Counted from the first letter of the stretch, positions 18,149 through 27,105 are shown. The stretch: 63,202 nucleotides of DNA from Deltaproteobacteria bacterium (GCA_029261925.1 JAJDAJ010000081.1:1-63202), one strand, 5' to 3'. Notes: generated by a model not told the origin, from the letters alone. Made by a program: numbers and translations.

Positions 18149-18161
18149 GCGGCGGCGGAGC

Positions 18162-18167
18162 TAGACT
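18162..18167 (+). promoter_or_regulatory. Candidate leaderless promoter of the NfeD-like gene (TAGACT)
   Basis: TAGACT followed by CGGGTC and the ATG. The same hexamer and nearly the same spacer (CGGGCC) stand before the sugar-dehydrogenase gene at 35366. Confidence 0.5.
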
Positions 18168-18173
18168 CGGGTC

Positions 18174-18605
18174 ATGTCGCGGGCTCTGGGGCGGTACGTG
18201 GCGCTGCAGCTGCCGCAGCTGGGGCTGGTGGCGTGGGCGGCCTTCTGGCTGGCCGGTCGCCTCGACTGGCCGGCCTGGGTCGCCTGGGCGCTGCTCGGCG
18301 CCTGGGTCGCCAAGGAGGTGGCGATCTACCCGCTCGTGCGGCGCTCGCTCTCGGATCTGCCCGGTCGCGGCGGCGTCGACGAGCTCCGCGGCGCCACGGC
18401 GCTGGTGCGCGAGAGCGTCGCGCCCGAGGGCTGGGTCGAGGTGGGAGGCGAGCTCTGGCGCGCGCGGGGCCCCGAGGGAGGTGAGCCCCTTCCCGCGGGG
18501 AGCGCGGTCCGCGTGCGCGAGGTGCGCGAGCTGACGCTCCTGGTCGAGCCGGTCGCTCCGGCCGCTCAAGCCACGGGTGCCGCCGGCCGTAACGAGGCGC
18601 GATGA
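18174..18605 (+). CDS. NfeD-like membrane protein with OB-fold tail
   Basis: A 143-residue protein. Two hydrophobic helices (about 10-30 and 35-55) are followed by a small beta domain with the NfeD pattern: LRGATALVRESVAPEGWVEV, then GELWRARG and GSAVRVREVRELTLLVEP. NfeD proteins partner with membrane stomatin/SPFH proteins or serine proteases in membrane quality control; neither partner is adjacent here. There is no Shine-Dalgarno site, but a TAGACT hexamer ends 6 nt before the ATG. The next gene begins 14 nt downstream. Confidence 0.78.
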   Translation: MSRALGRYVALQLPQLGLVAWAAFWLAGRLDWPAWVAWALLGAWVAKEVAIYPLVRRSLSDLPGRGGVDELRGATALVRESVAPEGWVEVGGELWRARGPEGGEPLPAGSAVRVREVRELTLLVEPVAPAAQATGAAGRNEAR

Positions 18606-18618
18606 GGAGCCTCCTCTG

Positions 18619-19362
18619 ATGGCAGATCTCGAGCACCCCGGCGCGGCTTCACTCAGCAGCTCGCTCCGGCGCCGCTGGGACCGCACGCGGCGCATGGGGG
18701 TGGGCAACCAGCTGCGCGACGCCGTCGACTACCTCGAGAATCCCGAGGTGCTGGTCGCGGAGTTCGTCGATGCCTACTGCGCGATCGACGGCTGTGCGGA
18801 TCCGGACGAGCTGATCCTCGAGGATCTCTCGACCCGCTCGCGCGACAACCCGCTGTTCCGCCAGTTCGCTCCCGGCACCGAGGTCAGCCTGGACTGCACC
18901 GGTGGCGGGGCCATGCGCGTGCTGCGCGCGCCCGTGCCGCTGCTCGGCGAGGCCGGCGCACACGGCGCCGACTACGTGGGGCTGATCCAGGGAGAGGCGG
19001 GCGAGGTCCCGGTGATCGGCGCCGTGCAGTCGGGCGTCAAGGGCACGCCCTACAGCCTGCTGCTCCGGGCGCTGGTCTGCCTGAGCGAGATCGCCCCGGC
19101 ACCGCATCTCGCGCGACTCAACGAGGAGATCTTCAAGGGCGGTCTGCAGCCGGGCGTGCAGTTCGACCTGCACCTCGGCATCGTGCAGGCCCCCGAGACC
19201 GCCGAGGAGCACACGCTCTGGCAGCTGACGCGCGACATGGCCGACGGCTTCTGCGCCGCGATCGGCGAGGAGTGGCAGTTTCCCGATCTGCTGCGGCGGA
19301 TCTGGGCGCTGCGAATCGATCCGCACGGCGAGGCCCCGCCCGGGCTCGACTGGGTCGCCTGA
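18619..19362 (+). CDS. Uncharacterised cytosolic protein
   Basis: A 247-residue protein with no recognised family. After a basic N-terminal segment (SLRRRWDRTRR, about 13-23) it contains a helical region with several Asp/Glu-rich stretches and a central part reading GADYVGLIQGEAGEVPVIGAV. The second half has VKGTPYSLLLRALVCLSEIAP and FDLHLGIVQAPET. No membrane helix or signal peptide is evident. The ATG at 18619 is preferred over 18577 because of a GAGGAGC site about 10 nt upstream. It follows the NfeD-like gene closely and may be co-transcribed with it. I cannot assign a function. Confidence 0.7.
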   Translation: MADLEHPGAASLSSSLRRRWDRTRRMGVGNQLRDAVDYLENPEVLVAEFVDAYCAIDGCADPDELILEDLSTRSRDNPLFRQFAPGTEVSLDCTGGGAMRVLRAPVPLLGEAGAHGADYVGLIQGEAGEVPVIGAVQSGVKGTPYSLLLRALVCLSEIAPAPHLARLNEEIFKGGLQPGVQFDLHLGIVQAPETAEEHTLWQLTRDMADGFCAAIGEEWQFPDLLRRIWALRIDPHGEAPPGLDWVA

Positions 19363-19398
19363 GGCCGCAGACCCGCCGGGGCAGGGCAGCGCCCCGCG

Positions 19399-19848
19399 TC
19401 AGCCGGCCAGCAGCTCGGTCGCGATCTCGCGGGCCCGGCTGCCGTCCACCTCGCCCCGGTGCGCCTTCATCAGTGCGCCCATCACCCGGCCCACGTCGCC
19501 GGGCCCGCTCGCGCCGCTGGACTCGATCGCCTCGCTCACCCAGGCGCGCGTCTGCGCATCGTCGGCGAGCCGCGGCAGGAAGGTCTCGATCAGCTCGAGC
19601 TCCGCGCGCTCGGCCCCGGCCTGCGCGTCGCGGCCCGCGGAGCTGAACGCCTCGATGCTCTCGCGGCGCTGCTTGGCGAGGCGGCGCAGCACCTCGATGC
19701 AGGCCTCGTCGGGCAGGGAGTCGGCGCCGCTCTCCTTCATCCTGAGGATGAACGCGGCGCGGATGCTCCGCAGCGCGCTCACGCGCTCCCGGTCCCGGGC
19801 GCGCATGGCGGCGGTCAGCTGTGCACTCACCTCGTCGACGATCGGCAT
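19399..19848 (-). CDS. yqeY: GatB/YqeY domain protein
   Basis: A 149-residue YqeY-type protein, the usual length. Family blocks are visible: an N-terminal MRARDRERVSALRSIRAA segment (about 16-33), a middle LAKQRRESIEAF and a C-terminal DVGRVMGALMKAHRGEVDG (about 117-135), the helix corresponding to the tRNA-binding tail of GatB. Family members resemble the C-terminal part of the Glu-tRNA amidotransferase B subunit, but their function is not settled. It lies 10 nt after the VTT-domain gene on the same strand. Confidence 0.92.
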   Translation of the reverse strand: MPIVDEVSAQLTAAMRARDRERVSALRSIRAAFILRMKESGADSLPDEACIEVLRRLAKQRRESIEAFSSAGRDAQAGAERAELELIETFLPRLADDAQTRAWVSEAIESSGASGPGDVGRVMGALMKAHRGEVDGSRAREIATELLAG

Positions 19849-19858
19849 CGGTCAGGAC

Positions 19859-20581
19859 TTAGCCCATCGGCTCGCGCTTCGCCCGGGCGCGCAGGATCTC
19901 GCGCAGGTGTGCGCGCGTGGCCGGAAACGCCAGCGGGAGCAAGCACACCGCCAGCAGCACGAGCGCCGCGATCAGCAGGCCGCGACCCTCGACGATGGCG
20001 TTCCCGAAGAGCGCGTAGGTACCCGCGCGCACCAGCGAGCCCGACACGACGGCGAGCGCGAAGGGCAACAGGGGCATGGCCGCGAGTGCGGCGGCCAGCT
20101 GTAACGTGGGGCCGACCACGACCGGGTAGGCGCTGCCGATCGCCACGCCCCAGGCCCCCGCGGGCGAGCGCACCAGCTTCAGGGCCGTCTCCAGACCGGG
20201 CATCGACGGGGGCAGCACGCGCTCCGGTCCGATGTGGCGCACCACGGCCCAGATCGCGAGCGACGGCAGGCTCAGGCCGACGCCCCCGTACAGCGTTGCC
20301 AGCAGCGGCGGGAATGCGAGGCCTCCGGCCGTCAGCAGCAGCGGGCCCGGCACCAGGCCGAGCAGCCGCAGCGGGAACAGCGCCACGTAGATCAGCGGAC
20401 CCCAGGCCCCGAAGCCCGCGACGGTCTCGCGGATCGACGTGGCGCTCCACTCCAGACCGAGCGCGTCCCGCAGGATCCAGCCCGCGCCGAGCAGCAGGGC
20501 CACCGCCAGCAGCGGCGCCACGGGCGGGACCGGCGGCTCGTGGCGCGGCGCCGGACCGGGAGGCGAGGGCGGGCCGGTCAC
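19859..20581 (-). CDS. VTT-domain (TVP38/DedA-like) membrane protein
   Basis: A 240-residue inner-membrane protein. After a Pro-rich head (1-22) there are about six hydrophobic helices. The VTT/SNARE-associated pattern is visible as GPLIYVALFPLRLLGLVPGPLLLTAGGLAF (given in parts: GPLIYVALF at about 60, LVPGPLLLTAGG near 75), with helix-breaking Pro/Gly in reentrant loops. DedA/TVP38 proteins are thought to move or scramble phospholipids or undecaprenyl phosphate. The GTG start is preceded by TAGCCT 6 nt upstream (leaderless) with a -10 box that overlaps the one of the divergent symporter gene. Confidence 0.8.
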   Translation of the reverse strand: MTGPPSPPGPAPRHEPPVPPVAPLLAVALLLGAGWILRDALGLEWSATSIRETVAGFGAWGPLIYVALFPLRLLGLVPGPLLLTAGGLAFPPLLATLYGGVGLSLPSLAIWAVVRHIGPERVLPPSMPGLETALKLVRSPAGAWGVAIGSAYPVVVGPTLQLAAALAAMPLLPFALAVVSGSLVRAGTYALFGNAIVEGRGLLIAALVLLAVCLLPLAFPATRAHLREILRARAKREPMG

Positions 20582-20587
20582 GAACTC

Positions 20588-20597
20588 AGGCTACACT
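20588..20597. promoter_or_regulatory. Overlapping divergent -10 boxes
   Basis: TACACT on the plus strand (20592-20597) ends 7 nt before the symporter ATG. TAGCCT on the minus strand (20588-20593) ends 6 nt before the GTG of the VTT gene. The two hexamers share 2 bp, and only 23 nt separate the two start codons. Polymerase cannot open both at once, so the promoters should exclude each other. Confidence 0.5.
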
Positions 20598-20604
20598 GCG
20601 TGCG

Positions 20605-21978
20605 ATGTCGCCGGAAGGGGGGGAGCGGCGCGCGCCGCTGAGCACGTGGACGAAGCTCGTGCTCGGCTCGGGCGACCACGCGCTGACGCTCACCCTGTCG
20701 TCGCTGTCCCTGGTCTACGTGGCCTTCCTCATCGACCAGATCGGGCTGCGCCCGGCGCTGGCCAGCGCCGTGCCGCTGGTCGGTCGCTTCGTCGACGCGT
20801 TCACCGATCCGCTGATGGGGCGCATCTCGGACGCCACGCAGAGCTCCGCGGGCCGGCGTCGGCCGTACTTCCTGTTCGGGGCGCTGCCCTTCGCGCTCAG
20901 CTTCGCGCTGCTCTGGGTCGACCCCGGCCTCGAGTCCACCGGGTCCACCTTCGCGTTCTGCGTCGGCACCTACGTCTTCTACAGCCTGGCCTCCACGGTG
21001 GTCTCGGTGCCGTACGTGGCCCTGATGGCGGAGATCGCGCCCGGCTACGACGAGCGCAACTCGCTCAACGCCTGGCGCTCCGTGCTCACGCTCGCGGGAA
21101 CGCTGATCGCCGGCGCGGGGCTGATCCCGCTGACACGCTGGCTGGGCTCGGACGGCGCGCCGGCCTACCTGCTCACTGGCACGCTGCTGGGCATCTGGAT
21201 CGCGATCCCCTGGCTGCTGATCTACGCGCTCGTGCGCGAGCCCGCGGGCTTCCAGCGCCGGCCGGCGACATCTCTGCTCGAGGGTCTGCGCCTGGTCCTG
21301 CGCCACCGCAACTACCTGCACCTGGCGGGGCTGTACGTCTGCGGGCGCATCGCCATGGACCTGGCCTCGATGATCCTGGTGCTCTACTTCGCGAGCTGGC
21401 TGGGGCGCGAGTCCGACTTCGCGCCGGCGATGGCGCTGTTCATCGTGGCGGCGGCCCTCTCGCTGCCGCTGTGGCTGCGGCTGGGTGCGCGCCTCGACAA
21501 GCGGCGCGTCTTCCAGATCGGCTGCATCTGGTGGGGGCTGTGGATGCTGGTCCTGTTCACGGTCACGCCCGACGCACCCTCGCGCTCGGTCACCTTCGCG
21601 CTGATCGCGCTCGCGGCGGTGGGCTACGGGGTGATCGACATGATGCCGTGGTCGATGCTCGCCGACGTCGTGGACGAGGACGAGCTGAACACCGGGGAGC
21701 GTCGAGAGGGCCTGTACGGCGGGCTCCTCACCTGGATCCGCAAGCTCGGCGGCGCCCTGGGCGTGCTGGTGGGCGGGGTACTGCTGGACGTGGCGGGCTA
21801 CCTGCCCGGGGGTGGCGAGCAGCCCGAGAGCGCCCGGCAGATGATCCGGGCCATCACCGCCCTGGGCCCGACGCTCTTCCTGGCGGGGGCGCTCTGGGTC
21901 AGCCAGGGCTATACCCTGTCTCGACACAGCCACGCCTCGATCCTGTTGCGGCTCGGCCGTCGGACTGGGGGCAATTGA
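20605..21978 (+). CDS. GPH-family sugar:cation symporter / MFS transporter
   Basis: A 457-residue membrane protein with about twelve helices. The GPH (MelB-like) fingerprint is clear: FVDAFTDPLMGRISDATQSSAGRRRPYFLFG near 55-90 (DAFTDPLMG carries the cation-site acids) and the late block DMMPWSMLADVVDEDELNTGERREG near 345-370. MelB relatives import sugars with Na or H ions; related bacterial proteins may also carry lipids or other substrates. The ATG at 20605 has a TACACT hexamer 7 nt upstream and no Shine-Dalgarno site. The next gene begins 35 nt downstream. Confidence 0.88.
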   Translation: MSPEGGERRAPLSTWTKLVLGSGDHALTLTLSSLSLVYVAFLIDQIGLRPALASAVPLVGRFVDAFTDPLMGRISDATQSSAGRRRPYFLFGALPFALSFALLWVDPGLESTGSTFAFCVGTYVFYSLASTVVSVPYVALMAEIAPGYDERNSLNAWRSVLTLAGTLIAGAGLIPLTRWLGSDGAPAYLLTGTLLGIWIAIPWLLIYALVREPAGFQRRPATSLLEGLRLVLRHRNYLHLAGLYVCGRIAMDLASMILVLYFASWLGRESDFAPAMALFIVAAALSLPLWLRLGARLDKRRVFQIGCIWWGLWMLVLFTVTPDAPSRSVTFALIALAAVGYGVIDMMPWSMLADVVDEDELNTGERREGLYGGLLTWIRKLGGALGVLVGGVLLDVAGYLPGGGEQPESARQMIRAITALGPTLFLAGALWVSQGYTLSRHSHASILLRLGRRTGGN

Positions 21979-22013
21979 CCACGGCCAGGCGTCGTGCTCC
22001 ACTGCGGTGACGC

Positions 22014-23195
22014 ATGAGACTCCTCCGCCTCATGGCCCTCCCCGGGCTCTCCCTGACCACTTTTGCCATCGAGGCGCATCGCGCGCGCCGCGGGCACTCG
22101 CCCTACAGCCAGGTGCCCCCGCTGGATCCCAGGGCCAGCGTGCTGGGATCCGCGGTGCTCGACCGCACCTTCACGCTGGCGGTGAACCTGCTCACCGGCG
22201 TTCCGGCGCCCAACCAGGTGCGCCGCGCGGAGCGCGAGATCGAGGATGCCGCGCGCATGTTCGAGGCCGAGGGCTGGCTCGACGATCCGCGCAGCTACCA
22301 CGCCGACCCTCCGGCGCCCGACCACTTCGAGCTGAGGCCGATCACGGCGCGAGAGGGCCGGCGCAAGATCGAGCTGCAGCAGCTCAGCATGCCCAGCGGC
22401 TACCAGCCCCAGCCGCACCACCCCGGTCGCGAGCGCTGGCTCGGCTACGAGCCCAACCGCACCGCGCACGCCTGGGTGCTCGAGCATCCCGGTGCCGCGC
22501 GCCCCTGGGTCGTGTGCGTGCACGGCTTCATGATGGGCGGCACGGCGGCGAACATGCGCGGCTTCGAGGCGACCTGGCTGCACGAGAAGCTGGGACTCAA
22601 CGTGATCATGCCGGTGCTGCCGCTGCACGGACCGCGCGCCGGAGGGCGCGTGAGCGGCGGCGAGCTGCTCAGCGCCAACCTGATGAACCTGATCCTGATC
22701 TTCGCGCAGGGCGCGTGGGACGTGCGGCGCGCGGTGGCCTGGGCGCGCCAGCGCGGAGCGCCACGCATCGCGCTCTACGGGCTCTCGCTGGGCGGCTACA
22801 CGTCGGCCCTCACGAGCTGCCTCGAGGAGGGCATCGACGCCATCATCGCGGGGATCCCGCTCGCCGACGTGCACGGCGTGGCGCGCGAGAACATGTCGAC
22901 GCTCATGCGCGAGTACCAGCGCGATCTGGAGGTCGACTGGGCGCTGATGCGCCGCGTGAGCTACCCGGTCTCGCCGCTGGCGATGCCCTCGCGCGTGCCG
23001 CGCGAGGGGCGCTTCATCTTCGCGGGCATTGCGGACCGCGTGGTGCGGCCCGACCAGCCCCGGGCGCTGTGGCGCCACTGGGAGGAGCCCGAGATCCACT
23101 GGTTCTCGGGCGGCCACGTCGGCTACATGTGGGTCGACAGCATCCGCGCGTTCGTCGGCGACGCGCTCGCGAAGAGCGGCCTGGTCGTCAGCTAG
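22014..23195 (+). CDS. Alpha/beta-hydrolase, ABHD18-like
   Basis: A 393-residue hydrolase. The catalytic triad can be read directly: nucleophile Ser258 in GLSLGG, acid Asp341 in GIADRVV and His368 in GGHVGYMW. An oxyanion-type HGFMMGGTAANMRG segment lies near 170-185. The long N-terminal half with an ANQVRRAE-like helix and the overall layout resemble ABHD18 (DUF2048) proteins. It follows the symporter gene by 35 nt and overlaps the 3' end of the convergent WS/DGAT gene by 8 nt. An ester or lipid substrate is plausible from the neighbours but not shown. There is no clear ribosome site. Confidence 0.82.
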   Translation: MRLLRLMALPGLSLTTFAIEAHRARRGHSPYSQVPPLDPRASVLGSAVLDRTFTLAVNLLTGVPAPNQVRRAEREIEDAARMFEAEGWLDDPRSYHADPPAPDHFELRPITAREGRRKIELQQLSMPSGYQPQPHHPGRERWLGYEPNRTAHAWVLEHPGAARPWVVCVHGFMMGGTAANMRGFEATWLHEKLGLNVIMPVLPLHGPRAGGRVSGGELLSANLMNLILIFAQGAWDVRRAVAWARQRGAPRIALYGLSLGGYTSALTSCLEEGIDAIIAGIPLADVHGVARENMSTLMREYQRDLEVDWALMRRVSYPVSPLAMPSRVPREGRFIFAGIADRVVRPDQPRALWRHWEEPEIHWFSGGHVGYMWVDSIRAFVGDALAKSGLVVS

Positions 23196-24642
23196 CCGGC
23201 GTCGCGGGGGCCGCCTGCGCGTCGCTCCGGCTCGAGCGGCGTGGCGCGCGGCGGGTCATGGCCTTCTCGAGCTCCGCGACGCCCAGCTCGATGCCGTCCG
23301 CCAGGTACCAGGGATCGGGCACCAGCAGCGCATCGACCGTGAAGCCGAAGTCGACGCGCCCCAGGTAGCTCATCACGGTGATGTTCAGCCCCATCCCCGC
23401 CTGCACCATCGACAGCGGGTACATGGCCTCGAGCTTCGCGCCGGCGATGTACAGCTGGATCGGCGGGCCCGGTACGTTGGAGACGATGGCGTTGGCGGGC
23501 AGCGGAAGCGCGTCGGCGGCGGCCGACGCGGCCAGGCGGTAGGCGAGGTTGATCAGCGCGGGCGGCGCGGTGTCGCCCATGGACTGGATCTCTCGCGCGC
23601 GCACCGCGCGGGTCATCTCCTTGGACTGCATGGCCGATCCGTGGATCGCCAGCAGGCGCTCCGCGGGATCCTCCACGTCGGTGTGCCAGGGCAGCATCAT
23701 GCTCGCGACCTGGTTGCCCAGCGTGTCGTCCCCCGCCGCGCGCGTCGACACCGGCACGCTGACCGCCAGCGACTCGCGCGGCAGCTCTCCCTGCGCCTTC
23801 AGGTAGCGCCGCACGGCCGATGCGGTGACCGCGAGCACGACGTCGTTGACCTTCACGTCGAAGTGCTTCTTGATCGCGCGGATCCGCTCGAAGGGCACCG
23901 AGGTGCACGACCAGCTGCGGCGCATGCCGATGCGATCGTTGAAGCTCACGCGCGGCACGCCGGCGCGCATCGCCGGCGGGCGGTCGGGGTCGGTCAGGTA
24001 GGGCAGGGCGGCGATCCCGCGCCGCGCGGCCTGGTACACGTAGGTGCTCAGGCGAAACGGCGTCAGCAGCGTCGCGCCGACCCCGCGCACCAGCAGCTCC
24101 AGGTCGCCGGGCTCGCGACCGCGCGGCGCCTTCGGGGAGCGCGGCCTCGGCGCCGGAGGCGGGGGGCTCGGCTCGACGTCGTAGAGCAGCTCGGTCAGGC
24201 CGCGTCCCGATCCCCCGTCCACCATGCAGTGGTGATTGATCTGCAGCGTGGCCACGCGCCCGTTCTCGAGACCCTCGATGTACCAGATCTCCCAGAGCGG
24301 CTGGTAGCGGCTCAGGCGCTGGCCGAAGCGGGCCCCGCAGAGCTCGGCGAGCTCGCGCATCGGGCCCGGGCTCGGCACGGCGACGCGCCGCAGGTGGCGG
24401 TCGATGTCGAAGTCGGGGTCGTCCACCCAGTACGGCCGACCCAGGCGCAGCGGCACGTGGCGCACCTTGCGCGTGAACGGTGGCGCCTGCACGATGCGCG
24501 TCGCCAGCTCGGCGCGGAAGCGCTCGAAGCTGAAGTCGGGTGCGTCGGTCGGGTCGATCACCGCGATGCCGCCGATCTGGGCCGGCGAGTCGGCGGTGTC
24601 GATCGCCAGGAAGAGCGCGTCGGTGCCCGAGATCTGCTTCAT
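23188..24642 (-). CDS. Wax ester synthase/diacylglycerol acyltransferase (WS/DGAT), copy 1
   Basis: A 484-residue acyltransferase that joins acyl-CoA to a fatty alcohol or diacylglycerol. The catalytic HHxxxDG is intact as HHCMVDG (137-143). Other family blocks are QPLWEIWYIEGL (114-125), VKVNDVVLAVTASAVRRYL near 225 and VSNVPGPP near 390. It is the last gene of the six-gene lipid operon; its ATG overlaps the stop of the reductase gene (ATGA, 24639-24642). It is closely similar to copy 3 (shared tail DPWYLADGI), suggesting duplication. Its 3' end overlaps the convergent hydrolase. Confidence 0.93.
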   Translation of the reverse strand: MKQISGTDALFLAIDTADSPAQIGGIAVIDPTDAPDFSFERFRAELATRIVQAPPFTRKVRHVPLRLGRPYWVDDPDFDIDRHLRRVAVPSPGPMRELAELCGARFGQRLSRYQPLWEIWYIEGLENGRVATLQINHHCMVDGGSGRGLTELLYDVEPSPPPPAPRPRSPKAPRGREPGDLELLVRGVGATLLTPFRLSTYVYQAARRGIAALPYLTDPDRPPAMRAGVPRVSFNDRIGMRRSWSCTSVPFERIRAIKKHFDVKVNDVVLAVTASAVRRYLKAQGELPRESLAVSVPVSTRAAGDDTLGNQVASMMLPWHTDVEDPAERLLAIHGSAMQSKEMTRAVRAREIQSMGDTAPPALINLAYRLAASAAADALPLPANAIVSNVPGPPIQLYIAGAKLEAMYPLSMVQAGMGLNITVMSYLGRVDFGFTVDALLVPDPWYLADGIELGVAELEKAMTRRAPRRSSRSDAQAAPATPAS

Positions 24643-25679
24643 CCTGCTCTGTTCTCCGTGCCGGTCTCCCCGGCGATGGCCCCCGCGTGCTTGCGGTCCA
24701 CGTGATTCTCAGCATACAGCCAGCGGATGGTCTCGCGAAGCGTGTCCCGGAGGGGCCGCAGCTCCACCCCCAGCTCTCGGCCGAGCGCGGAGCAGTCGGC
24801 GGGCACCATTCGCGTGAGCGTCTCCATGGCCTCGCTGGTGATGCCCACGCCGCGCCCGAGCGGGGCGAAGACGTCACCCAGGTGGCCCAGCCCCAGCATC
24901 ACGGCTCCGGGCACGGGCACGGTGAAGATGCGGCGTCCGGTCAGCTCGCGCAGCAGCCCCGCGAGGTCACGGGTCGTGCAGAGATGGCCCGCGGCCATGA
25001 AGCGACGCGGGCCGCGTCCCGGCTCCATCAGCGCCGCGTGCACTGCGGCCAGGTCGCGCACGTCGATGATCGGGATGCCGCCCGGCGTCAGCGGCAGGAA
25101 GCCGGCCCGGAGGAACTGCAGCACGGTGTCCACGCCCGCCCCGAGCGTCGGATCGTGCGGGCCCCACACGGTTCCGGGGTAGACGATCGACACCGGCGCG
25201 CCGCGCTTCTGGAAGTGGCGCGCGAGCCGCTCCGCGCCGGCCTTGGAACGCGCGTAGGGTCCGGCGGGCTCCTTGACCGGGTCCTCCGTGGTGAAGCGGT
25301 CGCCCGACGGCGGCCAGAGTGCCGACAGGCTCGAGACGTGCACGATCGGGTCGCAGCCGCGGCGCACCGCGGCGCTCAGGACGTGCTCGGTGCCCTCGAT
25401 GTTCGTCCGGAGGATCTCGTCGGAGCGCTCGCGGTCGAGCGAGAACAGCCCGGCCGCGTGCAGGACCGCGTCGCAGCCGTCGAGCGCCTTCTCCACCGCC
25501 GGGCGGTCGAGAAGGTCGCCCACGACGTAGTCGCCGGGACGGACCCCGAGCGGCTCGAGCGCCTGCACCGCGCGCACCGGGCTGCGCACGAGCAGGCGCA
25601 CCTCGTGGCCCGCGGCCTGCAGCGCCGCGACGCTGTGGCAGCCGACCAGGCCCGTGGCACCCGTGACCAGCACCTTCAC
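24639..25679 (-). CDS. NAD(P)-dependent epimerase/reductase (extended SDR)
   Basis: A 346-residue extended SDR. The cofactor motif TGATGLVG is at residues 6-13, Ser near 117 (HVSSLSA) and the catalytic pair in YARSK at Tyr142 and Lys146. It resembles dihydroflavonol reductase-like and 3-beta-hydroxysteroid dehydrogenase-like enzymes, which act on hydroxy/keto groups of lipids. Both ends overlap neighbours: ATGA with WS/DGAT copy 1 downstream and with copy 2 upstream, so it is translated as part of the lipid operon. A role in making the alcohol or modifying the acyl substrate for the acyltransferases is inferred from this position. Confidence 0.87.
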   Translation of the reverse strand: MKVLVTGATGLVGCHSVAALQAAGHEVRLLVRSPVRAVQALEPLGVRPGDYVVGDLLDRPAVEKALDGCDAVLHAAGLFSLDRERSDEILRTNIEGTEHVLSAAVRRGCDPIVHVSSLSALWPPSGDRFTTEDPVKEPAGPYARSKAGAERLARHFQKRGAPVSIVYPGTVWGPHDPTLGAGVDTVLQFLRAGFLPLTPGGIPIIDVRDLAAVHAALMEPGRGPRRFMAAGHLCTTRDLAGLLRELTGRRIFTVPVPGAVMLGLGHLGDVFAPLGRGVGITSEAMETLTRMVPADCSALGRELGVELRPLRDTLRETIRWLYAENHVDRKHAGAIAGETGTENRAG

Positions 25680-27094
25680 GCCCGGCCTCCTTCCTCGCGG
25701 GCGGCGTGCTTCTCGGCGGCCAGCAGCAGCTCCTGCAGCGCCGCGGGGATCCGTTCGGCCAGATCCCAGAGATCGGGCACCTGCTCACGGCAGGCGACGA
25801 GCCCGACGCTCATGACGCCGTCGTAGCTCCAGCCCGTCACGTTCAGTCCGGTGTTGTGGATCAGCGGCCCCATCGACATCAGCGACGAGATCCGCATGCC
25901 GCCCGCGTACATGGGCCGACCGGGCCCCCGCACGTTCGAGAGGATGAGGTTGTACCCCGGGCGCCCGGTCAGGCGGTGCACCCAGCGCCCCAGGCGGTTG
26001 GCGAAGAGATTGTGCAGCGCCCAGTAGTCCTGCATGGTCGCGTAGAACTCGGGGTGCTTGGCCTCGCGCTCGTCGCGCGCTGCCCGGGTGCTGGCCATGA
26101 TCGACAGGAAGCGCTCGACCGGATCCTCCACGTGGGTCGCCAGGGTGACGCCCCAGGTGCTGGTCCGGTTGCCGTAGGTGCGCTGCTCCTCCGGTGTCCG
26201 GATCGACACGGGCATCGTGGCGGTCAGCGAGCTTCCGGGCATCTCGCCGGTGGACCTCAGGTAGTCGCGGAGCGCGCCCGAGACCAGCGCTGCGAACACG
26301 TCGTTGAGCGAGCCACCCAGGAGCTTGCGCACGCGCTGCATCTCGCGCAGCTGTACGGAGACGTTGGCGTACCAGCGCTGCGGCGTCAGCCGCTGGTTGA
26401 AGCGCAGCGCATCGCACTGGAACGGCGGGGTGAGACCCGGCCGGCCCTGCACTCGCCGCTGCAGCTTCACCCACGCTCCCTGCGCGATCATGCCCAGGAA
26501 GCGCGGCAGGCGCAGCATGAGCTTGATCTGTGCCGCGATGCCCAGTCCCAGCAGCAGGCTGCGGCTGGGGACCTCGTCGGGGAACGGCGGCGGCACGGCG
26601 GGCGCGGGCTGCGCGTCGGGGCTCTCCGAGCAGGAGTCCAGCAGGATCTGGGCCGAGGAGACGCCGTCGGCCACGGCGTGGTGGAGCTTGACCACCAGCG
26701 CGATGCGGCCGCCCTCGAGCCCCTCGACCCACCACATCTGCCAGAGCGGGCGGTCGCGCTCCAGCCCGATGCTGGCGACCTCCGAGATCACCTCGCAGAG
26801 CTCGCGGGTGCGCCCGGGCGAGGGCGCCGCGATGCGGCGGATGTGGTAGTCGAGATCGAGCCGGGCCTGCCAGAACCAGAACGGGTGCGACAGCCGCAGC
26901 GGACTCCGGACCAGCTTCCAGTGGAAGACCGGGACCGTGAGTACGCCCTTGGCGAAGCTCTCCTTGAAGGTCGCGAAGTCCGGCGCGTGCGGCGCGGTGC
27001 CGGGATCCAGAACGACGATCTTCATCGTGTGCTGGTGCTGACGCCGCGTCTCCTGGTACAGGAACATCGCGTCGGAGCCGGATAGCTGCCGCAT
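25676..27094 (-). CDS. WS/DGAT acyltransferase, copy 2
   Basis: A 472-residue member of the WS/DGAT family and the most divergent of the three here. The active-site motif is HHAVADG (138-144), with RPLWQMWWVEGL (115-126), a GSLNDVFAALVSGALRDYL block near 245 and LSNVRGP near 390. The ATG at 27094 follows a strong GGAGGAAGGA ribosome site; the longer open frame upstream lies within the serine hydrolase gene. The Val-Ala before DG differs from the Met/Leu-Val/Ile of copies 1 and 3, so substrate preference may differ. Confidence 0.93.
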   Translation of the reverse strand: MRQLSGSDAMFLYQETRRQHQHTMKIVVLDPGTAPHAPDFATFKESFAKGVLTVPVFHWKLVRSPLRLSHPFWFWQARLDLDYHIRRIAAPSPGRTRELCEVISEVASIGLERDRPLWQMWWVEGLEGGRIALVVKLHHAVADGVSSAQILLDSCSESPDAQPAPAVPPPFPDEVPSRSLLLGLGIAAQIKLMLRLPRFLGMIAQGAWVKLQRRVQGRPGLTPPFQCDALRFNQRLTPQRWYANVSVQLREMQRVRKLLGGSLNDVFAALVSGALRDYLRSTGEMPGSSLTATMPVSIRTPEEQRTYGNRTSTWGVTLATHVEDPVERFLSIMASTRAARDEREAKHPEFYATMQDYWALHNLFANRLGRWVHRLTGRPGYNLILSNVRGPGRPMYAGGMRISSLMSMGPLIHNTGLNVTGWSYDGVMSVGLVACREQVPDLWDLAERIPAALQELLLAAEKHAAREEGGRA

Positions 27095-27105
27095 TCCTTC
27101 CTCCG

